A stretch of DNA of 64,000 bases, taken from NCBI GenBank assembly GCA_045629045.1, contig JAZQQM010000055.1, forward strand, positions 1-64,000. Direction: 5' to 3'. The stretch is from JAILLW01 sp045629045. GTDB taxonomy: Bacteria; Bacillota; Clostridia; Lachnospirales; Lachnospiraceae. Shown piece after piece: positions 43,293 through 50,313 of the stretch (its first letter is position 1; every line of letters starts with the position of its first letter). The translations under genes and the position numbers were made by a program. The notes below the pieces were generated by a model that made no database searches, had not been told where the DNA came from, and saw only the letters and a program-made list of their open reading frames with translations.

Positions 43293-44361
43293 TAACAATC
43301 TCCTTTAGTGCTTCTATTAATTTTTTCATATCATCATCGGTACCGATGGAAATGCGAAGATAATTTTCAATCCTTGGCTTATTCCAGTGACGAACATATA
43401 TATTTTTTTCCTTAAGCTTATTAAATATCTCGTCTCCGGAGACCTTTTCATGCGATGCGAATACGAAATTGGCCTTGGAATCTCCGAACTTAAATCCAAG
43501 TTTCTTAAGTTCCTTTTTGGTCCATTCTCTTGTTCTTATAAGCTGATTTACCGTCTTGTGGAAATACTCTGTATCCAGTACTGCTGCCGTAGCAATTTCA
43601 ATTGCAGGATAATTCATCGTATAGGAATTAATAGAGAATTTAACATCCTTAAGGTACTTAATAAGCTTAGGATTTGAAAAAGCCAAACCGATACGAAGTC
43701 CCGCAAGTGCACGTGACTTCGAGAAAGTCTGAACAATAACAACATTCTCATACTTATCAATAAGTGATAAGCAGCTGTTGGCTCCGAAATCAACATAAGC
43801 CTCATCTATAATGACTATGGAATCCGGATTCGCCTTAATGATTTTTTCGAAAAAAGATACATCCTCGGCAATACCTGTAGGGGCATTGGGGTTAGGAATA
43901 ATAATTCCACCGTTGTTGTTATCAAGATAATCTTCCACAATGATATTAAAGTTATCATCAAGTGCTTTTGTTTCATAAGGTATCTTAAAAACATCAGCCC
44001 ATACATCGTAGAAGGAATATGTTACATCAGGAAAATAAATAGGTTTTTCCGAATTGAAATATGTAAGGAACGACATGGCAAGAACATCATCCGAACCTAC
44101 GCCTACGAAAATCTTGTCTTCATCAAGCTTATATACTTCCGAAACAGCTTTAACAAGATTGGCGGCATCCATATTGGGATATTTACGAAGCATGCTTGAT
44201 TTATCAGCAATTTCAGCCTCTGCCAAATCATACATTCTGGTAGCTACCATAGGTGAGGGCGCATAGGGAAATTCATTGGTGTTTAATTTAATAACATCTC
44301 CCTGAGGCTGTTCGCCTGCCACATAGGGAACTACTTTTCTAATATTGTCTTCAAAACTCAT
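43285..44361 (-). CDS. hisC: Histidinol-phosphate aminotransferase
   Basis: A 358-residue PLP enzyme of fold type I that makes histidinol phosphate from imidazole-acetol phosphate. Visible motifs: VGVGSDDVLAM for cofactor phosphate, NPNAPTGIA, VIIDEAYVDFG (aspartate near the pyridine), and TFSKSRALAGLRIG with the PLP-binding Lys. A broad-specificity aromatic aminotransferase cannot be ruled out. It is not beside other his genes. It is coupled by an 8-nt overlap to the COG2426 gene and preceded by the glycosyltransferase gene 20 nt upstream. Confidence 0.92.
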   Translation of the reverse strand: MSFEDNIRKVVPYVAGEQPQGDVIKLNTNEFPYAPSPMVATRMYDLAEAEIADKSSMLRKYPNMDAANLVKAVSEVYKLDEDKIFVGVGSDDVLAMSFLTYFNSEKPIYFPDVTYSFYDVWADVFKIPYETKALDDNFNIIVEDYLDNNNGGIIIPNPNAPTGIAEDVSFFEKIIKANPDSIVIIDEAYVDFGANSCLSLIDKYENVVIVQTFSKSRALAGLRIGLAFSNPKLIKYLKDVKFSINSYTMNYPAIEIATAAVLDTEYFHKTVNQLIRTREWTKKELKKLGFKFGDSKANFVFASHEKVSGDEIFNKLKEKNIYVRHWNKPRIENYLRISIGTDDDMKKLIEALKEIVNA

Positions 44362-44381
44362 TTTTTCACAACTTTCTATGT

Positions 44382-45383
44382 TTATCCAAGCATCTTCTCA
44401 TATTTGAGAGCCTCTTCCACAAGGCCCAGATTATTATATACATCCGCAAGACCCTGCAGGGGATATTCTTTTTCGTATTTAATATTAAGAATGCTATGAC
44501 ATTCAAAGGCGGCGTTGTAATACCATACCGCAGCCTCTTCGTAATCTCTCTGGTCCTCATAATAGGATCCAAGTAAAAAGCATATTTCAGAGCAGGGATC
44601 CTGTGCCACATCTTTTATTGCATAGCGGTACATCTTAAGGTAATCCTTGCGCCAGTACGCTGCCTTAACAACTATACAAAGAGCACTCTTCATAATATCT
44701 TCATTCGTATCGGGGCTGTCAACAATTGAGGTAAAATAATCCTCGGCTTTTCTAAAGTCTTCAGCCTCCCCGGAAACGAACAATTCTTTGGCATAAAAAT
44801 CAAACAGACGAGGACTTAATGTCTCCCCGTTATTTATCATATCTTCAAAGATACCGTAATCTCTTGATGCATGATTGGTAAGAGGCATATGGGTAATCTC
44901 AATGTCCGAATCGTACACCAGGGGACTTGTTCTTACAGTCTCATGAACCCTCTCAACCCACTTAAAATTACGCACTCTCTTAAAGAGCTTGGGGCGCAAT
45001 TCTTTATCGAAATTGTAAACCGTACCCTTATCAAGCTGATTGCCGTAATACATCTGAACTATTTCGATTTCAGGGTCAAGACTCGTCTTAAGGAACTTGA
45101 ATTTATTACGGTTTTCCTCGTTTATAACCTCATCGGCATCGGCACAGTATATGTAGTCACAGTGGCAAAGGGAAAAAGCATAATTTCTGGCGGCACTAAA
45201 ATCACCTATCCATTCAAAATCGAATACCTGTGATGTAAATGCACGTGCTATTTCCTTGGTATTATCCGTAGAGCCTGTATCTACTATGATAATTTCATCC
45301 ACCAAATCCGCTACCGAATCAAGACACCTCTTAAGTACGGCTGCTTCATTTTTGACAATCATACAAAGGCTTATTGTAACCAT
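44382..45383 (-). CDS. Glycosyltransferase family 2 with C-terminal TPR-like region
   Basis: A 333-residue cytosolic protein. Residues 1-90 are a GT-A glycosyltransferase domain (ISLCMIVKNEAAVLKRCLDSV, IIIVDTGSTDNTKEIA, YCADADEVI with the DxD metal site at DADE). The second half consists of alpha-helical tetratricopeptide-like repeats (KAEDYFTSIVDSPDT, AAVWYYNAAFECHS, LADVYNNLGLVEEALKYEK). Such proteins (SunS-like) glycosylate proteins or peptides; the target is unknown. It sits between hisC and the ABC transporter genes. Confidence 0.85.
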   Translation of the reverse strand: MVTISLCMIVKNEAAVLKRCLDSVADLVDEIIIVDTGSTDNTKEIARAFTSQVFDFEWIGDFSAARNYAFSLCHCDYIYCADADEVINEENRNKFKFLKTSLDPEIEIVQMYYGNQLDKGTVYNFDKELRPKLFKRVRNFKWVERVHETVRTSPLVYDSDIEITHMPLTNHASRDYGIFEDMINNGETLSPRLFDFYAKELFVSGEAEDFRKAEDYFTSIVDSPDTNEDIMKSALCIVVKAAYWRKDYLKMYRYAIKDVAQDPCSEICFLLGSYYEDQRDYEEAAVWYYNAAFECHSILNIKYEKEYPLQGLADVYNNLGLVEEALKYEKMLG

Positions 45384-45410
45384 CTTATTCCCCCATGTTC
45401 AAAGATATAC

Positions 45411-46136
45411 TTACAGTACCTTAGACAAGAACTCCTGCAGTCTCGGTGACTTTGGATTATTGAAAAATTCCGCAGGAGTATTTTCTTCCATAATATTTCC
45501 TTCGTCCATAAACAGAACTTTGGTTCCCACCTCTCTGGCAAATCCCATTTCGTGAGTAACAACCAGCATGGTCATTCCGTCATCTGCAAGTTCCTTCATA
45601 ACCTCAAGAACTTCGCCAACCATCTCGGGATCAAGTGCCGATGTAGGTTCATCGAACAGCATTACCTTGGGATTCATAGCCATAGAACGAACAATTGCGA
45701 TTCTCTGCTTCTGACCACCCGAAAGTGAAGAAGGATATGCATCCGCTTTTTCTCTTAAGTTAACTCTGCCAAGTAGCTTAAGGGCATTCTCGTTTGCTTC
45801 CTCTTTGGTCATAAGTTTTAACTTAACGGGAGCAAGCGTAATATTATCCATAATGGTAAGGTTATTAAACAAATTAAAATGTTGAAAAACCATACCCAGA
45901 TTCTGTCGTATTTTGTTTAAATCAGACTTGGGATCCGTAATGCATTGACCGTCAACCCAGATTTCACCGGATGTGGGTGTAACAAGCATATTGATACATC
46001 TTAGGAATGTACTTTTACCCGAACCCGAAGGTCCTATAATTACTATCTTTTCACCGGGATCCACATGATAATTAATACCCTTTAGGATAGTAACACCGTC
46101 ATCAAATGTTTTAACAAGATTCTTAACGTCTATCAC
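45411..46136 (-). CDS. Polar amino-acid ABC transporter, ATP-binding protein
   Basis: A 241-residue ATPase of the GlnQ/HisP subgroup. Walker A GPSGSGKSTFLRCINML, signature SSLSGGQKQRIAIVRSM and Walker B VMLFDEPTSALDPEMVGEVLEVM are intact; LAPVKLKLMTKEEANENA is the family's helical insert. It overlaps the permease gene by 14 nt. It powers import of a polar amino acid with the permease at 46123 and the binding protein at 46914. Confidence 0.96.
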   Translation of the reverse strand: MIDVKNLVKTFDDGVTILKGINYHVDPGEKIVIIGPSGSGKSTFLRCINMLVTPTSGEIWVDGQCITDPKSDLNKIRQNLGMVFQHFNLFNNLTIMDNITLAPVKLKLMTKEEANENALKLLGRVNLREKADAYPSSLSGGQKQRIAIVRSMAMNPKVMLFDEPTSALDPEMVGEVLEVMKELADDGMTMLVVTHEMGFAREVGTKVLFMDEGNIMEENTPAEFFNNPKSPRLQEFLSKVL

Positions 46137-46842
46137 TCTTACGAAGCCTCCTTTCCAGTAATGAAGTAAGGTAGCTTATAATCAATACCAAAATCAAATA
46201 AATAACAGCTACTCCAAGTAAGGGAAGGAGCGCATCAAAGGTAGTTCCTCTAATGATATCACCGCCACGGGTCAGTTCATTAAGTCCTATATATCCACAA
46301 ATCGAAGTTTCCTTCAATAATGCAATAAACTCATTTACAAGTGCCGGAAGGCATGCCTTCATGGCCTGAGGAATAACTATAAAGAACATGGTCTTCACAT
46401 AACTGAGTCCCAGACTTCTTCCTGCTTCCATCTGGCCTTTATCAATTGACATTATTCCGCCTCTTATTATCTCGGCAACATATGCACCGGAATTAATCGA
46501 GAATGTTACTACCGCAACAGTCACCTTAGACTGAGACGACACGAGAATAATGAAATACATAATAAGAAGCTGTACCAGAACCGGAGTTCCGCGAATAATC
46601 GTAATATACAACTTACATATCATATTTAATATATTAATGATTGCACCGCCGAGACCTTTACGTTCCGCTTTGGTCTGTTGGTCGTGTGCACATCTTATTA
46701 TTCCTATTACAATACCTATTAAAATACCAAAAATAAGAGCAAGTGCCGTTACTTCAAGAGTAATACCCAAGCCCTTTACTATAAACTTCCAACGATCGTC
46801 TGTTATAAAATCCCGGACGAATTTTTCTGTGAAACTGTTCAT
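46123..46842 (-). CDS. Polar amino-acid ABC transporter, permease
   Basis: A 239-residue membrane protein, HisMQ/GlnP type, with an EAA-like motif (EAGRSLGLSYVKTMFFIVIPQAMKACLPALVNEF) and about five helices. Its 3' end overlaps the ATPase gene. A stem-loop separates it from the binding-protein gene (46870-46897). Confidence 0.95.
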   Translation of the reverse strand: MNSFTEKFVRDFITDDRWKFIVKGLGITLEVTALALIFGILIGIVIGIIRCAHDQQTKAERKGLGGAIINILNMICKLYITIIRGTPVLVQLLIMYFIILVSSQSKVTVAVVTFSINSGAYVAEIIRGGIMSIDKGQMEAGRSLGLSYVKTMFFIVIPQAMKACLPALVNEFIALLKETSICGYIGLNELTRGGDIIRGTTFDALLPLLGVAVIYLILVLIISYLTSLLERRLRKSDRR

Positions 46843-46869
46843 ACCCCGTTACCTTCTAATAATAGAAGA

Positions 46870-46897
46870 CAAGCTCCGGGCAATAGTCCGGAGCTTG
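46870..46897 (-). terminator. Stem-loop between binding-protein and permease genes
   Basis: Perfect 10-bp stem CAAGCTCCGG / CCGGAGCTTG with an 8-nt loop. On the minus strand the T-run is weak (GTCTTCTATTA), so it probably reduces read-through, allowing more binding protein than permease, rather than stopping transcription fully. Confidence 0.65.
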
Positions 46898-46913
46898 CCA
46901 AATAAACTATTAC

Positions 46914-47747
46914 TTACTTATCTGAAGAAATATACTTACCTATAATAGCATCTAAAGTGCCGTCAGCCTTAAGCTCTGCAAGTGCTTTATTAACTGCTTC
47001 AAGTAAAGCTGTGTTTTCTTTGTTAAGTGCTGCTGCATAATCTTCTGTTACATATTCCGTATCAAGAATCTTAAGTCCTGTGTTGGCAGCCACATAACTC
47101 TTGGCAGGCTCGTTATCGATTACTACTGCATCAATCTTACCTGAAATAAGAGCCATTACAGCATCATTACCTTTGTTATATTTCTCAACGTTATCTGTAC
47201 CGAAATCATCACAGCAGTAGATATCGCCTGTTGTAGCAAGCTGAACACCAATCTTCTTTCCGTTGGCAAGATCATCAATTGAAGCAATATCGGAATCTTC
47301 TGTAACAATTACTACCTGAACACCTGTTGCATATGTATCAGAGAAGTTAACATTCTGCTTACGTTCTTCAGTAACAGTCATTCCTGCAAGACCCATATCA
47401 ACCTTGCCCATGCTGACAGCCGTAATAATTGAATCAAATTCCATATCCTCAATCTTAAGTGTTAAACCAAGCTTCTTGGCTACCGCATCGGCTATCTCGG
47501 CATCAATACCTACGATCTTTTCGCCTTCGTAATACTCATAAGGCGGGAAGTATGCGTTAGTAGCCATTGTAAGATAACCATCGTTTACTGTTGTAAAATC
47601 ACCTGTAACGGTAGCTTCTGCTGTTTCCGTTGCAGTCGCTTCTGCTGTTTCCGTTGCAGTCGCTTCTGCAGTCTCGGTTGAAGAGCAGGCGCACAATGTG
47701 CTAAGTGTCATAGCACAAACCAATAAAGTTGCTAAAATCTTTTTCAT
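46914..47747 (-). CDS. Polar amino-acid ABC transporter, substrate-binding lipoprotein
   Basis: A 277-residue lipoprotein. Signal peptide MKKILATLLVCAMTLSTLCAC with the lipobox near LCAC. A repetitive linker then follows (ATETAEAT units from an exact 24-bp DNA repeat, about 47613-47680). The periplasmic-binding fold follows with YLTMATNAYFPPYEYYEGEKIVGIDAEIADAVAKK and GLAGMTVTEERKQNVNFS, typical of cystine/polar amino-acid binding proteins. The start is MKKILA, since GGAGG lies 6 nt upstream; the longer frame would overlap the leader hairpin. Confidence 0.94.
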   Translation of the reverse strand: MKKILATLLVCAMTLSTLCACSSTETAEATATETAEATATETAEATVTGDFTTVNDGYLTMATNAYFPPYEYYEGEKIVGIDAEIADAVAKKLGLTLKIEDMEFDSIITAVSMGKVDMGLAGMTVTEERKQNVNFSDTYATGVQVVIVTEDSDIASIDDLANGKKIGVQLATTGDIYCCDDFGTDNVEKYNKGNDAVMALISGKIDAVVIDNEPAKSYVAANTGLKILDTEYVTEDYAAALNKENTALLEAVNKALAELKADGTLDAIIGKYISSDK

Positions 47748-47774
47748 AATTGTCCTCCGAATCAAAAACATGTC

Positions 47775-47792
47775 GTGTGCAAAAATGCACAC
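47775..47792. promoter_or_regulatory. Palindrome in the leader of the amino-acid ABC operon
   Basis: GTGTGCA-AAAA-TGCACAC, a 7-bp perfect inverted repeat, lies at about +4 to +21 from the predicted start. It could be an operator or a 5' mRNA hairpin. Confidence 0.45.
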
Positions 47793-47801
47793 CATTAAGG
47801 A

Positions 47802-47830
47802 ATTTTAGCACTTTTGGGGCTTTTGTGCAA
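47802..47830 (-). promoter_or_regulatory. Promoter of the amino-acid ABC operon
   Basis: On the minus strand TTGCAC (47825-47830) and TAAAAT (47802-47807) are 17 bp apart. The -35 box lies just below the 3' end of the upstream surface-protein gene. Confidence 0.65.
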
Positions 47831-47837
47831 GGAACAG

Positions 47838-49631
47838 CTATATTATTGTCTCTATAATTCCGGACAATTTGACAACAATACGTTTATCCTCCAAAGATAT
47901 CAATATGTCCGTATCCGGCTTGCGTCCTATCATAAACATTTTCATAAAGAAAGCATACCTGTTGGTATATGCCTTTTGACTGATACTTTCGGGGATTTCA
48001 AGGCAATATCCTTCTTCCTTAAGTGTTACCTTCACAATTCCGATGATATGCCTTTTTCTGTCGGTGTCATCATTAAATACGATCACCAAATTTCTCAGCA
48101 AATACAACAATAGGAACAATACTCCAAGACCCGCTACGGTGCCCAAAGATATAGTAATCATTTTACCTTTGGGAGTCTTAATAAAGTCGCCTAATTTCTT
48201 AAAGAATCCCGAAATACCCGATGTTGAAACAGTCGAATCAACTTCCATCGTTTCATCATTATTACCGTATGTAATTTCCGTATATACAGTTTCTTTTTCT
48301 TTTTTGGGTGTCGGCTTTATTATGTCTTTGTCTTTAGATTTCGAAGATATATCCTTTGGTTCTGCCTCGGTGTCGGTTTTCTTCCGAATCGGTTTACGTG
48401 TGTTTTCCTCGGGCACTTCTTCATCCGTAGCTGCCGCATCAATCGTTTCCGGCGTCTTAATCGGAATCACCGTAATATTTTCGTTCATATTCTCGGACAA
48501 ATTCTCTTCCGTATTACCCGTTTCGTTCCCTATGCCCGTTTCCTCCGTATCCGCATTTTCGGGAGTATCCTGTTCTTGTTCCCTGTCGTCCTTTTCATTA
48601 TGGGGATGCGCCGACGGATCATAAATATTATTTACGGTCACTTCCCCTTTTAAAGAGTTTTGATCAACGCAGGGATTATCAATAATAACTTCAACCTCAT
48701 ATGTTCCGTTTTGAGTTATTGATACACTTTCGCCGTTTCCTATATCATTCCCGTCTTTGTCATGCCAAATAAAAACAGCGTCCTCAAAAGATATCTTACC
48801 CTCCGTAAGATCTTCGATTTTTGCTGTCACATTAACCTCCTGGGTAAGTCCGTTCCCATCATTGCTAACAACCACCCCGGCAATCGGAGCGCCTTCATCA
48901 ATTCCGCAGCCCACTTCATAACCGTCAATATCGTTGCCTGTTTTGGAGCAGGTTAATTCATATCTTATTATTGTTCCCTCAAGATTGCACCCCGGTTCAT
49001 AATGGTCCACATCCCCTTCGGTATGACCGCACCCTAAAACATATCCTTCAACCGTTCCGGGAGGAATAGTACATGTCAGCTTACTGTATTCGTGCGTATA
49101 TTTCTCAGGCAAATCCGAACCGCATGTGGGGCAGACATCAATTATGTAACTGGTCCGGGCACCGCAGCCGTAATGTTCTTCAACAATTTCATATTCCGCA
49201 AAACTCATATCCCCGTGATGACTGCAATACTTATCATGATTGGTAATATAGTTCGTAAAAAGAATAACTTCGCAGGTACCGTATTCATAACAATGGGAGG
49301 AATGTTGATGTTGTTTTGCAACATAGCAGCCGCCTGCCCCTGATGAATCCCCTGTATGATAATGTAATACCGGAACCGTATAACAACCGCCGCATACGTT
49401 GGGGCTTCCTTCGTGAGTATGATATACGGGGCTGTAGCACTCACCCCCTTCAATTGAATGTGTATGGTATATCGGAGATGTATAACAGCCGGTACCAAGA
49501 GAAGAATCTCCCGTATGAACATGTTTAATGTAAAAAGCTGTCTGTGTGTCCGCGTAAGAATTTACGCTGAAGGATGTACTTAAAATCAAAGAACATAAAA
49601 TAAGCAGAATTGGAATAATTTTATTCTTCAT
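47838..49631 (-). CDS. Surface protein with His/Cys-rich repeats and C-terminal membrane anchor
   Basis: A 597-residue protein. A signal peptide (MKNKIIPILLILCSLILSTSF..., about 28 residues) is followed by five to six short units such as HVHTGDSSLGTGCYTSPIYHTH and VLHYHTGDSSGAGGCY, then further CGxxE/CxxTGND-type Cys units. A low-complexity Glu/Asp/Thr-rich stretch, a single membrane helix (GKMITISLGTVAGLGVLFLLLYLL) and a basic cytoplasmic tail of about 85 residues follow. The spaced His-x-His and Gly-Cys-Tyr units suggest metal binding or disulfide-linked display. I recognise no named family. The start is MKNKIIP (AGAAAGGA upstream). A promoter lies at 49714-49742. Confidence 0.75.
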   Translation of the reverse strand: MKNKIIPILLILCSLILSTSFSVNSYADTQTAFYIKHVHTGDSSLGTGCYTSPIYHTHSIEGGECYSPVYHTHEGSPNVCGGCYTVPVLHYHTGDSSGAGGCYVAKQHQHSSHCYEYGTCEVILFTNYITNHDKYCSHHGDMSFAEYEIVEEHYGCGARTSYIIDVCPTCGSDLPEKYTHEYSKLTCTIPPGTVEGYVLGCGHTEGDVDHYEPGCNLEGTIIRYELTCSKTGNDIDGYEVGCGIDEGAPIAGVVVSNDGNGLTQEVNVTAKIEDLTEGKISFEDAVFIWHDKDGNDIGNGESVSITQNGTYEVEVIIDNPCVDQNSLKGEVTVNNIYDPSAHPHNEKDDREQEQDTPENADTEETGIGNETGNTEENLSENMNENITVIPIKTPETIDAAATDEEVPEENTRKPIRKKTDTEAEPKDISSKSKDKDIIKPTPKKEKETVYTEITYGNNDETMEVDSTVSTSGISGFFKKLGDFIKTPKGKMITISLGTVAGLGVLFLLLYLLRNLVIVFNDDTDRKRHIIGIVKVTLKEEGYCLEIPESISQKAYTNRYAFFMKMFMIGRKPDTDILISLEDKRIVVKLSGIIETII

Positions 49632-49657
49632 ATATTTCCTTTCTATAAACGAAATGA

Positions 49658-49680
49658 TGCGAGCACATACTGCGCTCGCA
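49658..49680. other. Leader hairpin in 5' region of the surface-protein gene
   Basis: TGCGAGC (49658-49664) pairs with GCTCGCA (49674-49680) around a 9-nt loop. No T-run follows on either strand, so a terminator is unlikely; mRNA stabilisation or an operator are alternatives. Confidence 0.4.
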
Positions 49681-49713
49681 TACACATTCATCTTTCAAAA
49701 GGAAATTTGGATT

Positions 49714-49742
49714 AGAATAGCATAATCAAATTATAACGTCAA
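49714..49742 (-). promoter_or_regulatory. Promoter of the surface-protein gene
   Basis: On the minus strand TTGACG (49737-49742) and TATTCT (49714-49719) are 17 bp apart. It is divergent from the carD promoter. Confidence 0.6.
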
Positions 49743-49760
49743 TAGATTTTCCAAAAACTT

Positions 49761-49790
49761 CTGACATAAAAATTATTTAAGTGCTATAAT
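49761..49790 (+). promoter_or_regulatory. Promoter of the carD-family gene
   Basis: CTGACA (49761-49766) and TATAAT (49785-49790) are 18 bp apart, 24 nt before the ATG. Confidence 0.65.
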
Positions 49791-49813
49791 AGTATTTACT
49801 AAGGAGGAACTCT

Positions 49814-50311
49814 ATGTACAAAAAAGGTGAATACATAATTTGTGGGAATAACGGTGTCTGTCAGGTTGAGGATATAACCACTCTTAATCTTGACGGAGTT
49901 GACAAGAAACGTAAATATTATCTTTTGAAGCCCGTTTTTTCTAACGGCAGCACAGTTTACAGGCCCGTTGATATGGAAGACCATACCATTCGTCCTGCTC
50001 TTAACAAAGCCCAGGCCGAAGAACTTATTGCTCAGATTCCCGCAATTGACACCATTAATGTCATAGACGAGAAAACCCTGGAAAAAACATATAAGGACCT
50101 TATTCATTCATGTGATCCGAGGTCACTTGTTACTCTGATTAAGACAATACATTTACGCAAAGAAAAGCGATTACTTAAAGGCTTTAAAGTAACCGCTCTT
50201 GATTCAAGATATTTTAAACAGGCCGAAGACTTCTTATACGGGGAATTAGCAGTTGCACTTAGCATTCCCAAGAACGAAGTCAAAGAATACATTTTCAGTA
50301 AATGCGAATAA
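49814..50311 (+). CDS. CarD/CdnL-family RNA polymerase-binding regulator
   Basis: A 165-residue protein. The N-terminal 60 residues are the CarD/TRCF RNAP-interaction domain (MYKKGEYIICGNNGVCQVEDI...YYLLKPVFSNGSTVYRPVDM). The helical C-terminus (LVTLIKTIHLRKEKRLL...DSRYFKQAEDFLYGELAVAL) is the DNA-binding CTD. CarD proteins stabilise open promoter complexes. AAGGAGG lies 6 nt before the ATG. It converges with the histidine kinase gene with only 2 nt between stop codons, leaving no room for a terminator. Confidence 0.93.
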   Translation: MYKKGEYIICGNNGVCQVEDITTLNLDGVDKKRKYYLLKPVFSNGSTVYRPVDMEDHTIRPALNKAQAEELIAQIPAIDTINVIDEKTLEKTYKDLIHSCDPRSLVTLIKTIHLRKEKRLLKGFKVTALDSRYFKQAEDFLYGELAVALSIPKNEVKEYIFSKCE

Positions 50312-50313
50312 TC

